Source: Gluconobacter sp. P1C6_b (GTDB taxonomy: Bacteria > Pseudomonadota > Alphaproteobacteria > Acetobacterales > Acetobacteraceae). From it: a stretch of DNA of 64,000 nucleotides. Positions 26,192 through 35,389 of this stretch are shown here, in pieces. How positions within the stretch are numbered: the stretch's first letter is position 1; each line of letters opens with the position of its first letter. The position numbers and the translations under genes are program-made. The notes under the pieces were generated by a model. The model was not told the DNA's origin. It was given only the letters and a program-made list of their open reading frames with translations, and ran no database searches. The stretch covers positions 195,476 to 259,475 of the forward strand of contig NZ_JACRVU010000001.1 in assembly GCF_018811945.1 (NCBI RefSeq). Reading direction: 5' to 3'.

Positions 26192-27294
26192 TTCACATAG
26201 ACCGTCGGCACGACAGACAGACCAAGGGCCAGCGGGATGTTCGGATCAAGCCCGCTGTCCAGCACGATCTTCACCGGGATACGCTGCACCGTCTTCACGA
26301 AGTTGCCGGTCGCATTCTCCGGAGGGAAGGCGCTGAAGGATTCACCCGAGCCGAGTTGGATGGAATCGACGTGGCCGTGCAGTTTGAGCTGCGGATAGGC
26401 ATCGACTTCGATGTCCACCTTCTGGCCCGGACGCATATGGGTGAGCTGCGTTTCCTTGTAGTTCGCTACGACCCAGACTTCCGGCTCGACGATGGAGAAC
26501 ATCTGCTGGCCGGTCTGCACGAAATTGCCGCGCTCAACGTTACGCTGGGAAATCCAGCCGTCATGCGGGGCGCGGACTTCCGTCCATTCCAGGTTCAGAC
26601 GGGCCTGCACCAGATCCGCATTGGCCGAAGCGAGAGCGGCCTGTTCCTGCGAAACGCGGGCATCGGCATTGGCCACGTTTTCCTTGACCGGCTCAGCCTG
26701 CGTGAGCTGACCCTGGGCCTGAAGCACGCGGGCTTTGGCCTGATCCAGTGCGGCGCGGGCGTAGTCGATGTCCTGCTGCGACGTCGCGGCACGGGCCACC
26801 GAGCGCTGGCGGCGGTAATCGGCTTCAGCCTTGACGAGCTGCGCCTGTGCCGCAGCAAGATTACCCTGTGCGGTGACGAGCTGTCCCGGGAAGTTCTTGT
26901 GCGCCACGGCCAGCATCAGCTGGTATGCGTCGATATTGGCTTTCGCCTGCGACACGGCGGCTTCGGCCTTGTTCAGGGACGCTGCATAGTCGCGGCTGTC
27001 GATCCGCACGAGCAGGTCGCCCGCATGGACGAACTGGTTGTCGTTCACCAGAAGCTGCGTGACGTAACCGTTGACGTGGGGCGCAATGGCGATCTTGCGA
27101 CCGGCCGTGTAGGCGTCATCCGTCTCGATATTGTTGCGGGTCAGGAAAAGATAGGCCCCGATACCCACGAGAACCAGAACCACCAGCAGGATCAGCGCGA
27201 CACGGACAAGGGGATGGCGCTTTTTCTGCGGCGTTCCGTTCTTGTCGGATGTCGTGTCACCCTGCGCGTGATCGGCCTGATCGCCTTGCGCCAT
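26188..27294 (-). CDS. emrA: EmrA/HlyD-family periplasmic adaptor
   Basis: 368 residues: short cytoplasmic N-terminus, one transmembrane helix (VALILLVVLVLVGIGAYLFL), a barrel-sandwich half (NNIETDDAYTAGRKIAIAPHVNGYV), a long Ala/Gln-rich coiled coil (about 105-215), the second half (TEVRAPHDGWISQRNVERGNFVQTG) and a beta-barrel. It bridges EmrB to the outer-membrane factor. A 19-bp palindrome 77 bases upstream marks it as controlled by the nearby TetR. Confidence 0.95.
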   Translation of the reverse strand: MAQGDQADHAQGDTTSDKNGTPQKKRHPLVRVALILLVVLVLVGIGAYLFLTRNNIETDDAYTAGRKIAIAPHVNGYVTQLLVNDNQFVHAGDLLVRIDSRDYAASLNKAEAAVSQAKANIDAYQLMLAVAHKNFPGQLVTAQGNLAAAQAQLVKAEADYRRQRSVARAATSQQDIDYARAALDQAKARVLQAQGQLTQAEPVKENVANADARVSQEQAALASANADLVQARLNLEWTEVRAPHDGWISQRNVERGNFVQTGQQMFSIVEPEVWVVANYKETQLTHMRPGQKVDIEVDAYPQLKLHGHVDSIQLGSGESFSAFPPENATGNFVKTVQRIPVKIVLDSGLDPNIPLALGLSVVPTVYVK

Positions 27295-27370
27295 AATGTT
27301 TGTCTCGCTTTGAAAACAGGTCTGTCAGATCGTGACCGGATGTGCTGTGCGGGGCCTGGAAACCCTCTAC

Positions 27371-27389
27371 TGACCGATCGGTTCGGTCA
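27371..27389. promoter_or_regulatory. TetR operator, site 2 (emrAB)
   Basis: TGACCGATCGGTTCGGTCA, 18 of 19 bases identical to site 1, in the 170-base spacer upstream of emrA. Apart from it nothing recognisable was seen in 27295-27464. Confidence 0.75.
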
Positions 27390-27464
27390 TCCATGACATA
27401 TCGTCTCACGGGCTTCAAGCTGGAAAAAACTGATCCGTTTCCATTCTTTCGTCAGCCCCGCCCC

Positions 27465-28964
27465 TTACGCCCCCGGCTGATCCAGAAACTCCCGCAGACG
27501 GGAGAGACCCTCACCGAAGTGCCGTCGCTCACTGCCCCCCTGCGCCCCGTTCCCCAGCCGCAGCAGCCAGGAGGGATGGGCAAGTGCCAGACGCCGGACG
27601 GCTTTTTCGCCTGTCCCCACGGTCCATGACGTTCCACGCACATCCGACATCGCCATGCCCGGCCCGTCCAGCGCCCTGAGCGCCGTGGCGCCCAGCGAGA
27701 CGATGAGTTTGGGACGAATCAGCGCGATTTCCTGCTCCAGCCACGGCCGGCAGGCCACCACATGCGCTGCATCCGGGTTCTGATGGATGCGGCGGCGGCC
27801 CTGAAGACGGAAGCGGAAATGCTTGACGGCATTCGTCAGATACAGCGCGCCGCGCTCAACCCCGGCCTCTCCGAGGGCCTCATGCAGGAGCTGCCCCGCC
27901 GGACCGACGAAAGGACGTCCGGCCAGATCTTCCTGATCGCCCGGCTGCTCCCCGACCACCATGATACGTGCCTCTGCAGGCCCCTCCCCGACCACGGCCT
28001 GCGTCGCCGGACAGTGCAGCGGACAGGCCGTGCAGGTCCGGACCTGAGCAGCCAGCCCCTCAAGGGTCTCCGCCATGTCCGGCACCTGTGTGACCAGACG
28101 TGTTTCACGGGCCCGCAGGCGCTCATGAAAAGCCGGTGCAGGCTGGAGCTCCTGTTCCGCCATTGTCCGCACCCTCGCTTCGGCTCCGGCAACGAGCTGC
28201 GGGATCAGGCGGGTTTCCGGAAGGTTCTTCCAGTAACGGCCGGGCATTTCGCGGCGCATCGCTTTCGTGCGCACACGCGCCGGATTGAAGGTCGAGGCAT
28301 AATAGGTGTCCCACAGCTCCCCGAAACCATCATCCAGCTCCGGCCGCTCGCAGGGTTCCGGACTGTAGACTACCTCTTTCCCGTCCCAGCGGATCGATCC
28401 GCGCGGGGTGAGGATCATCCAGTCCATGTCCGTAAATCGCTTCGAGAAGAACGGAGCGATGCGTTCGAGAATGTGGTGCTGCGGCTCGAACCAGGCGAGG
28501 AACCGTCGCCTCGCGTCCTGCCCCTCGCCCCGCTGGACGGGATCTTCCCGGAAGCGGAGAAAAGACGCCATCTTGTGGCAGTCCTCCCGGTTCTGCCGCA
28601 CCATGATCCGCGCTTTTGCGATATCGACATCCGTCACCACGTCCAGCAGATGCGGATTCCCCTGCACCCGCCAGGCGATCCGGTAGGCAAGTGCGAACCG
28701 ACCGGGATCGGAATGGCACAGCAGGTCCCGCAGCAGCGCGATGCAGGACGCCCGCAAGGTCACGGTTTTCACGACAGGCAGGGCCGTCAGCGCCTCCAGC
28801 CCGTCGCCGTTATCGGTGATCTGGCCGAAAAGATCCGTCTCCCCATCCCGGATGCGCCAGTCGAGGGCTTCGGGCGGGATCGCGCGCTGCAAGGCTGCCC
28901 GTGCCATGTCCCGCCAGGGCTCGAAATCCGCACTGTCCTCAAGAGTCAGAACATAGCGGATCAC
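27465..28964 (-). CDS. DUF4130-UdgX fusion: predicted uracil-DNA glycosylase/DNA-crosslinking protein
   Basis: 499 residues. Residues 1 to about 270 match the DUF4130/TIGR03915 'DNA metabolism' domain; about 300-495 form a family-4-like uracil-DNA glycosylase of the UdgX group. Visible: Fe-S cysteines in VRTCTACPLHCPATQ, the glycosylase motif GEQPGDQEDLAGRPFVGPAG and the UdgX-specific loop LQGRRRIHQNP, whose His is the residue that attaches covalently to the abasic site in studied UdgX proteins. It is coupled by a 4-base overlap to a radical SAM gene of the SplB-like class with which such genes are nearly always paired. It follows a LexA-like box. Confidence 0.9.
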   Translation of the reverse strand: MIRYVLTLEDSADFEPWRDMARAALQRAIPPEALDWRIRDGETDLFGQITDNGDGLEALTALPVVKTVTLRASCIALLRDLLCHSDPGRFALAYRIAWRVQGNPHLLDVVTDVDIAKARIMVRQNREDCHKMASFLRFREDPVQRGEGQDARRRFLAWFEPQHHILERIAPFFSKRFTDMDWMILTPRGSIRWDGKEVVYSPEPCERPELDDGFGELWDTYYASTFNPARVRTKAMRREMPGRYWKNLPETRLIPQLVAGAEARVRTMAEQELQPAPAFHERLRARETRLVTQVPDMAETLEGLAAQVRTCTACPLHCPATQAVVGEGPAEARIMVVGEQPGDQEDLAGRPFVGPAGQLLHEALGEAGVERGALYLTNAVKHFRFRLQGRRRIHQNPDAAHVVACRPWLEQEIALIRPKLIVSLGATALRALDGPGMAMSDVRGTSWTVGTGEKAVRRLALAHPSWLLRLGNGAQGGSERRHFGEGLSRLREFLDQPGA

Positions 28965-30193
28965 AGAAGGCTCATCTGCCGGGGCGCGGGACTGAACCGG
29001 CTGCGCAGATCCTGCCGGTCGGTCAGGCGGCCCGGACTCCAGCCCGGCGTCTGCACGAACGGGCGCACCTTGCGGATGGAGACGTTCAGCCGCGCCAGAT
29101 CCTCCAGCCGTACTGCCTGATGCCGCCGCGCCCTGAGAATGGACGCCACGGCCTTGACCCCCAGCCCCGGCACCCGCAGCAGCATTTCCTTCGACGCCCG
29201 GTTCAGATCCACCGGAAACAGCGCCCGGTTGTCCAGCGCCCAGGCCAGTTTGGGGTCCAGTTCCAGATCGAGCATTCCGTCCGCGCGCCCGGCCGTCAGT
29301 TCCCCGAAGGCGAACCCGTAGAACCGGAACAGCCAGTCCGCCTGATAGAGCCTGTGCTCGCGCTGAAGCGGCGGACTTTTCGCGGGCAGCAAAGCCGAAG
29401 CGTCCGGAATGGGACTGAAAGCCGAATAATAGACGCGACGCAGCCCGTAAGAGCCGTAAAGATTGGCGCTGCTGGCCAGGATATCCTGATCGGACGCCGC
29501 ATCCGCGCCTACAATCATCTGTGTGCTCTGCCCACCCGGCGAGAAGCGTTCGGCCCGGCGCCCGGTATGGCTGCGCTCCTTACCCGCGTCGATCTTCAGA
29601 CGCATCTCGCCCATCGCCTGCCGGATACCCCCCGCCTTTTTCTGCGGCGCATACTGCTCCAGCCCGGCCACGGTCGGCATTTCCACATTGATCGACAGAC
29701 GGTCCGCATAGCGCCCGGCTTCTTCCAGCAGGCGCGGGGAGGCATCGGGGATGGTCTTGAGATGGATATACCCCCGGAACCCGTGCTTCAGCCGCAGATC
29801 CCGCGCCACCTGTACGAGCTGTTCCATCGTGTGATCCGACGAACGGATGATGCCCGATGACAGGAACAGCCCCTCGATGCAGTTGCGCCGGTAGAACTCC
29901 AGCGTGAGCCACACGACTTCCTCGGGCGTGAAGCGGGCACGCTCCACATTCGAGGATGAGCGGTTGATGCAGTAGGCGCAGTCATAGACGCAGAAGTTGG
30001 TCAGCAGGATCTTGAGCAGCGACACGCAGCGGCCGTCCGGCGTAAAGGCGTGGCAGATCCCGTTTCCCGTCGTGGAGCCCAGGCCGCCGCTTTTGGCCGA
30101 GTCCCTGCGCCCCGACCCGCTCGACGCGCAGGACGCATCGTATTTCGCCGCATCGGACAGAATCGCCAGGCGCTGGGAGAGAGATTTCTTCAT
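28961..30193 (-). CDS. UdgX-linked radical SAM protein (SplB-like, putative DNA modification/repair)
   Basis: 410 residues. Radical SAM motif FCVYDCAYC (CxxxCxxC) at about 70-80, binding the 4Fe-4S cluster, preceded by CHAFTPDGRCVSLLKILLTN. A C-terminal helix-hairpin-helix-like segment (LLRVPGLGVKAVASILRARR) points to DNA binding. It belongs to the TIGR03916-type family, whose chemistry is not established; similarity to spore photoproduct lyase suggests nucleotide repair or alteration. First gene of a two-gene operon with a GTTC-N7-GTTC box six bases before its start. Confidence 0.9.
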   Translation of the reverse strand: MKKSLSQRLAILSDAAKYDASCASSGSGRRDSAKSGGLGSTTGNGICHAFTPDGRCVSLLKILLTNFCVYDCAYCINRSSSNVERARFTPEEVVWLTLEFYRRNCIEGLFLSSGIIRSSDHTMEQLVQVARDLRLKHGFRGYIHLKTIPDASPRLLEEAGRYADRLSINVEMPTVAGLEQYAPQKKAGGIRQAMGEMRLKIDAGKERSHTGRRAERFSPGGQSTQMIVGADAASDQDILASSANLYGSYGLRRVYYSAFSPIPDASALLPAKSPPLQREHRLYQADWLFRFYGFAFGELTAGRADGMLDLELDPKLAWALDNRALFPVDLNRASKEMLLRVPGLGVKAVASILRARRHQAVRLEDLARLNVSIRKVRPFVQTPGWSPGRLTDRQDLRSRFSPAPRQMSLL

Positions 30194-30198
30194 TGCAT

Positions 30199-30213
30199 GT
30201 TCTTATTTCGTTC
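30199..30213. promoter_or_regulatory. LexA (SOS) box, alphaproteobacterial type
   Basis: GTTC, seven bases (ttatttc), GTTC: an exact match to the alphaproteobacterial LexA motif. It lies six bases upstream of the radical SAM start at 30193, overlapping where the ribosome-binding site or transcription start would be. Confidence 0.75.
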
Positions 30214-30371
30214 CAGAATACGAAGCGCAAGAAGAATCGTTAATTTAACCAGTTGTTTCCCAGTTTTCCGTTATTTCCGGGGGGCTTTTTTTAACGGGGC
30301 AGATTCAGCTTCCGTTAACCACTCCCCCCTATCCTGACTCCGCAAACCTGCACCGACGGAGAACAGATTCA

Positions 30372-31892
30372 ATGTCATTGTCAATCAATACAAACACTGC
30401 GGCAATGGCCGCACTCCAGAGCCTCAACCAGACGACGGCTGACCTGACCAAGACCGAAAACGCGGTCTCCACGGGCAAGTCGGTCAACACGGCCTCTGAT
30501 AACCCTGCAATGTACTCCATTGCCCAGAACATGACCGCCCAGATCTCGACGCTGTCGGGCGTCTCCACGGGCCTCGCGTTCTCCGCCCAGGTGCTGAACA
30601 CCGCAACGACCGGCCTGTCGAGCATCTCCAGCGCACTTCAGTCGCTCGCGACCACGATCGGCACGAACACGACGGGCGTCGACAACTCGACCCTGGACGA
30701 CGCCATCACCAAGACGCTGGCGTCCATCGACTCTGCTGCCACCGGCGCGAAGTTCCAGGGCGTGAACCTGCTGTCCGGCCAGACGGGCAATGGTACGACC
30801 TACACGACCCTGTCCACCGCCATGGATTCCCAGGGCACGATGTTCACCCAGAATGGCTTCGACGTGACGTCCGCGGGACTCGGTCTGACGAACCTGAGCA
30901 TGGAAATGTCCGGCTCTTCGCTGGCGCTGGGCAGCAGCACCGGTACGTCCACGGCAACGGCGCTTGGCACGAACAACGTCATCCAGCTCAAGAACACGAC
31001 GGCCGCAACCACAACAGCTACGCCGAGTGCAACGACGCCGTCCGTTACCTATGACTTCATCGCGGACGACCAATCGACCGCCGGACAGGGCACGGCTCTG
31101 GGTATGGTCAGCCTGGCGATCGGCGGATCAGGCTCGGACCTCGCGCTTGGCAAGGACGGCAAGCTGACAAGCTCCGGCTCGGTTACAATCAAGTCCCAGA
31201 CCACGGCATCCGACGGATCGATCACCTATTCGCTGTCAAACGGAGACAGCATTGTCCAGTCCAAGGATGGCAATGGCAACTCCGTTTACACTGCCAACAC
31301 GGCATTCGACTCCAATGGCAACGTTACGACCAAGTCCGTCATCACGGACGTCAACACGTCTTCCGCAGCGTCGCTGAGCACTACGGGTGGTACATCCAGC
31401 GCCCAGAGCGTCAAGCAGGTCGACCTGATGACGCAGGCTATGGAATATCAGGGTTTTGGCGTCTCCCGCGATTCCAGCAATAATCTGACGATCGCCGGAA
31501 ACTCTCTTGACGCGACGTCCACGGAGATGGGTACGGTCAGCGCCGGGGCCTTCACGGCCGGTACAGCCGATACCACCACGGGCTTCACTGGCAAGGCCAC
31601 CGCCGTCACCGGCGCGTCGGTTGTCAGCGCCGTCGTTCAGGCTGCAATTTCCAGCGTGACGCGCACGGCGTCCACGATTGGTTATTCCAGCACGACGATC
31701 TCCAACCTCCAGACCACGACGTCCAGCCTGTCTGACGCCCTGACGACGGGTGTGGGCGCCCTGACGGACGCCGACCTGGCAGCAGAGAGCGCCAAGCTGA
31801 CCTCGCTTCAGACGAAGCAGCAGCTTGCTGTTCAGTCGCTGTCGATTGCGAACTCGCAGTCGTCCACCCTGCTCAGCCTCTTCCGCGGCTGA
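30372..31892 (+). CDS. flagellin
   Basis: 506 residues. N-terminal D0/D1: [20 protein letters not shown] and [27 protein letters not shown]-terminal D1/D0: [35 protein letters not shown]. The middle (about 145-400) is a Ser/Thr/Gly-rich variable region exposed on the filament. Exported by the flagellar type III system, no signal peptide. GGAG lies about 10 bases before the ATG. No clear sigma-28 or sigma-54 promoter was found in the 178-base upstream spacer, which also carries the divergent SOS-like operon. Confidence 0.95.
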   Translation: MSLSINTNTAAMAALQSLNQTTADLTKTENAVSTGKSVNTASDNPAMYSIAQNMTAQISTLSGVSTGLAFSAQVLNTATTGLSSISSALQSLATTIGTNTTGVDNSTLDDAITKTLASIDSAATGAKFQGVNLLSGQTGNGTTYTTLSTAMDSQGTMFTQNGFDVTSAGLGLTNLSMEMSGSSLALGSSTGTSTATALGTNNVIQLKNTTAATTTATPSATTPSVTYDFIADDQSTAGQGTALGMVSLAIGGSGSDLALGKDGKLTSSGSVTIKSQTTASDGSITYSLSNGDSIVQSKDGNGNSVYTANTAFDSNGNVTTKSVITDVNTSSAASLSTTGGTSSAQSVKQVDLMTQAMEYQGFGVSRDSSNNLTIAGNSLDATSTEMGTVSAGAFTAGTADTTTGFTGKATAVTGASVVSAVVQAAISSVTRTASTIGYSSTTISNLQTTTSSLSDALTTGVGALTDADLAAESAKLTSLQTKQQLAVQSLSIANSQSSTLLSLFRG

Positions 31893-31900
31893 TCAGGTTT

Positions 31901-31933
31901 CTGAAGGGCGCCGGTTTATCCGGCGCCCTTCAG
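31901..31933 (+). terminator. long hairpin after flagellin
   Basis: CTGAAGGGCGCCGG and CCGGCGCCCTTCAG form a perfect 14-bp stem with a 5-base loop, 8 bases past the stop. There is no T-run; it may terminate poorly or protect the flagellin mRNA 3' end. Confidence 0.7.
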
Positions 31934-32038
31934 GCCCAGACCTTGAACCCCTGCCGATATGCATGACTGCTTCAGAAGCCTGCGGCCCCATCCCGCAGCG
32001 TCTCCTGAAACAGTCTTTCCAGAAAGGAGTTTGCCTTC

Positions 32039-32461
32039 GTGACTTATGCATCCTCACAGTATCAGAAACAGTCCGGAAGCTACCTTTCTTCGCGGGAAGT
32101 CGAGGTCATGGCGTTCCGGCACGTCAATGCACTGCTGACGCAGGCTTCCGATCACGCGGCAAAGGTTGCAGCTCTGGCCGCCAATCTGAAACTCTGGAGC
32201 CTGCTGTCCCTGAGCGTCGAGCGGGTCGACTGCCCTTTGCCGCCTGTTCTGCGCGACGATCTGATCAAGGTCGGATCCTGGTCGATGCGTTATTCCAATT
32301 CCGCCTTCAACGCGCCGAAGGATCTGCAGCCCCTCATCGACATCAACAACGACATGATCGAAGGCCTGGCCGCTGCACCAGTGCCCCAGAACGTGGCACC
32401 CACCATGCCCGGTGCCTATTCCGCAGCCCCGGCGAGATCCTCGCTGGAACTCGTTGGCTGA
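32039..32461 (+). CDS. flaF: flagellar biosynthesis regulator FlaF
   Basis: 140 residues from GTG at 32039, with AAGGAG at 32024-32029. The pattern SSREVEVMAFRHVNALLTQASD, NLKLWSLLSLSVE and IDINNDMIEGL is that of alphaproteobacterial FlaF, which is needed for flagellin synthesis or export, usually balanced by FlbT acting on flagellin mRNA. It follows flagellin by 146 bases containing a hairpin. flbT, a common neighbour, is not here. Confidence 0.92.
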   Translation: MTYASSQYQKQSGSYLSSREVEVMAFRHVNALLTQASDHAAKVAALAANLKLWSLLSLSVERVDCPLPPVLRDDLIKVGSWSMRYSNSAFNAPKDLQPLIDINNDMIEGLAAAPVPQNVAPTMPGAYSAAPARSSLELVG

Positions 32462-32513
32462 AATCCGGCGGGGCTGCCTGGTTCTGCCATCCCCGGTTCT
32501 GATGTGCTGTTTC

Positions 32514-32542
32514 AGGGCACCGGCTCAGCCTGGCGCCCTTTT
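32514..32542 (+). terminator. intrinsic terminator after flaF
   Basis: GGGCACCGGC pairs imperfectly with GCCTGGCGCCC and is followed by six T. 53 bases past the flaF stop; the only recognisable element in the gap before the converging M1 peptidase. Confidence 0.8.
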
Positions 32543-32603
32543 TTCATGCCCTGGCCGCAACAGGGAGTACGAGGCATTCCGTGCCCCGCACTTTTCCGCA
32601 ACC

Positions 32604-34604
32604 TCAGGGGGTGACGGCTATCCGGTTATCCGACCGGTCGATATCCGGGATGACGTGATCGGGGTCCAGCGTGACAGCCTTGAGTCCGTCATGCACCGGT
32701 AACGAGACAACGATATCGCTGCCCTGACGCCAGGCTTCTGTCGGAATGCGGATTTCCTCCGATTTGCCATCCGCATAATCCGCCCGCAGAAGAACGGGAA
32801 GCGGGAGGGCTCCGTAATTGCGCACCTGCACGGTCGCGGGCTTTCCGGCATCATGATGGATATCGCCCAGCGCATAGTCCGGAGCAGCATTGGTGAAGTA
32901 CCAGCCCCGCCAGAACCAGCCCAGATCCTCGCCCGCTTCGCTGCTCATCAGCCGAAAGAAGTCGGACGGGGACGGGTGCTTGAACGACCATTCGGAAATA
33001 TAGCGCCGAAAGGCCGCATCGAACCGGACCGGGCCGAGGATCTGTTCGCGCAGAAGCTTCAGTCCATAGGCGCTTTTGAAATAGGTCACGCTGTGGCGAT
33101 ATTTTTCGGACACGCTGTCTGCAGCCGTCATGAGCACGGGCGCATCCGGATCGGTCAGGACGGGGACGATGTCCTGCGCGGGATTGCCGGTCCTGGGAGC
33201 GAATTCGGAATCGCGCTTGGGAGCGAACTCGCCGTTGTTGAAGTGGTCTGAGGCATACACGTCGATAAACGTGTTGAAGCCCTCGTCCATGAAGGCGTTG
33301 CGCCGTTCATCCGTGCCGACGATCATCGGGAACCAGCCGTGGCCCAGTTCATGCGTCGTAATCCAGAACAACTGCGGATCGCGGTCGCTCATGCCGTCAA
33401 AGACGATGCCCGGATATTCCATGCCCGCACCATGTCCGCCCAGATTGACGGCGTTCGGCCAGGGATATTCGAACCACTGCGACGAGAAATACTCGATGGC
33501 GTGTTTGACGTAATCCGTTGAGCGGTCCCAGCCATGCGGCCCGATCCCTTCCCGCGGATAAACCGACATCGCAAGCCGGGGCACGGCATGATAGTTCGAC
33601 CAGGGCACGATCGGCGGCAGGTTGATCCGCGCGGCGTCCCAGACGAAAGCCGGCGAGGCCGCGAATGCCACGTCGCGCGTATTGCGCATGGCGTAATGCC
33701 AGGTGACTTCGCCGCTCTGCTTCAGGTGGCTTTTCGGGTCGGTGATGTCATCGAGCGTGCGGATCATGACGCGCGTGTCGCTCTGGGCTGCCTGCGCCAG
33801 ACGGTTGCGCTCGGTGGGTGTCAGAACCTGTTCGGGATTGAGCAGCGCGCCGGACCCCACGAGCGTGTAGTTCCACGGCACGGTGACGCTGTAATCGAAG
33901 CTGCCATATTCCAGAAAGAACTCCTGCCCCAGATAAGGCAGTGTGTTCCAGCCGCGGCGGTCATCATAGACGCTCAGGCGCGGATACCACTGCGCGACTT
34001 CATAGATGTCGCCTTCACGTGTCGGCGTAACAGCCGTGCGGCCACCCCACGGACCAGGCAGCGTGTAGTGCCAGTCGATCTTCACGAAAGCCACGCCATG
34101 CGGATCAATCGTGCGGGGGAGCGTAAGCTGCATCCGCGTATCAGAAATCAGGGGCGTGACATCCACTTCGCGGCCACCCTGAACGACCGAGACATGCTCG
34201 ATCACCATGCCGTCGGTGTGATTGCCAGCCAGATTGTGACTGCTGACGACCGCGCCGATCGCAGAGCGCGTATCGGCACGGTAGATGTTCTGATCGAGCT
34301 GGAGCCACAGGACGTCCAGCGCCTCGGGGCTGTTGTTGCTGTAGGTCACGGTTTCGGAACCGTGCAGGACGTGAGCCTGTGTGTCGATCCGCGAATGGAT
34401 GACGTAATCCGTGCGGTTCTGCCAGTACTGCGGCCCCGGAAGACCCGACCCAGAGCGATAGGCGTTCGGAGCATCAGGGAGGGTCAGGGGGGCGAAGACG
34501 GCTGCCGGATCGGCGAGTGTTTTTGCAGTAACGGTCTCGGGCAGCAGGGCAGCGGGAACGAGCACGCCTCCCAGCAGAGGAAGCAGAAAAAGGCGCACAG
34601 ACAT
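32604..34604 (-). CDS. M1-family metallopeptidase (exported)
   Basis: 666 residues with a signal peptide (FLLPLLGGVLVPAALLPETVTA). The zinc motif ITTHELGHGWFPMIVGTDERR followed by MDEGFNTF gives HExxH-x18-E, here HELGH. The exopeptidase motif GAGMEYPG is present, so it is an aminopeptidase-like gluzincin. Predicted periplasmic peptide hydrolysis. It follows the MTHFR-like gene by 32 bases and may be read from the same transcript. Confidence 0.92.
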   Translation of the reverse strand: MSVRLFLLPLLGGVLVPAALLPETVTAKTLADPAAVFAPLTLPDAPNAYRSGSGLPGPQYWQNRTDYVIHSRIDTQAHVLHGSETVTYSNNSPEALDVLWLQLDQNIYRADTRSAIGAVVSSHNLAGNHTDGMVIEHVSVVQGGREVDVTPLISDTRMQLTLPRTIDPHGVAFVKIDWHYTLPGPWGGRTAVTPTREGDIYEVAQWYPRLSVYDDRRGWNTLPYLGQEFFLEYGSFDYSVTVPWNYTLVGSGALLNPEQVLTPTERNRLAQAAQSDTRVMIRTLDDITDPKSHLKQSGEVTWHYAMRNTRDVAFAASPAFVWDAARINLPPIVPWSNYHAVPRLAMSVYPREGIGPHGWDRSTDYVKHAIEYFSSQWFEYPWPNAVNLGGHGAGMEYPGIVFDGMSDRDPQLFWITTHELGHGWFPMIVGTDERRNAFMDEGFNTFIDVYASDHFNNGEFAPKRDSEFAPRTGNPAQDIVPVLTDPDAPVLMTAADSVSEKYRHSVTYFKSAYGLKLLREQILGPVRFDAAFRRYISEWSFKHPSPSDFFRLMSSEAGEDLGWFWRGWYFTNAAPDYALGDIHHDAGKPATVQVRNYGALPLPVLLRADYADGKSEEIRIPTEAWRQGSDIVVSLPVHDGLKAVTLDPDHVIPDIDRSDNRIAVTP

Positions 34605-34636
34605 CCGGGGCGGACCCTCCGTTCGGTGGTTCGATG

Positions 34637-35389
34637 TTACCCCGTTATAATGTCGTCAAGCGCTCCCAGATAGGATGCCAGGTCAACTTTCAGGGGCATC
34701 AGATAGGCATTGTCGTTTTTCCCGCGGATGACATCCAGCATCCGACGCGCAAAAGCGATATTGCCCTCCAGCGTCCCATCGTAATCACGCGGGAATACCA
34801 CATGGTTAACGCGCTCCCAGTAACGACGGGATTTATCGCCCAGAACGGGAGAAATGCCCCAGAACACCGTGTCGTCCCGCAGCCAGTCCATGCAGTATTC
34901 GAGCATCGGAATGTCGAACAGCGGCTGGGTGAAGAACCCGCAGGCTCCGGCGTCGCGCTTGCGGGCGATATCTTCGAGTTCCTGATACGGCGCGCGGCGA
35001 TAGGGATCGAACACCGCATAGACCTTCAGATGCGGGGCTTCGCGGCGGTAGCGTTCGATGATCTGGGCGGAGGTGTTGGGATAGACCTTCCAGTCGCTTC
35101 CGGCTGGTGGCGGATCGCCGGCGACGACGAGGATGGACGTCAGTTCCGGACGGTCCGCGCCCGGCAGCGGCGCACCCGGAGCGATATCGACGGCACGGAT
35201 ATGCGGGATGACCTCAAACGGCGCCTGTTTCGTGACCAGAGAGGCGGCATCGTAGCTACGCAGGGGGAAGCGCATCAGGTCCGGAACATTCAGCGTGCTG
35301 ACCTGCGGCAGGACATCGCGCACGGTCTGCACATCCGTCAGCAGGGCCTCTGCCGAACGCGGAACCAGCTCAACCGAAACGCGGGTCAT
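34637..35389 (-). CDS. short methylenetetrahydrofolate reductase-like protein
   Basis: 250 residues, against about 296 in E. coli MetF. The MTHFR-like C-terminal half is clear: [34 protein letters not shown] (the KxxAGAxFxxTQ-like element) and [12 protein letters not shown]. The N-terminus is abbreviated: VSVELVP stands where MetF has FEFFPP, keeping a Glu. Linked to folD by a 4-base ATGA overlap, which supports a folate C1 role. Whether it still reduces methylene-THF is uncertain. Confidence 0.78.
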   Translation of the reverse strand: MTRVSVELVPRSAEALLTDVQTVRDVLPQVSTLNVPDLMRFPLRSYDAASLVTKQAPFEVIPHIRAVDIAPGAPLPGADRPELTSILVVAGDPPPAGSDWKVYPNTSAQIIERYRREAPHLKVYAVFDPYRRAPYQELEDIARKRDAGACGFFTQPLFDIPMLEYCMDWLRDDTVFWGISPVLGDKSRRYWERVNHVVFPRDYDGTLEGNIAFARRMLDVIRGKNDNAYLMPLKVDLASYLGALDDIITG

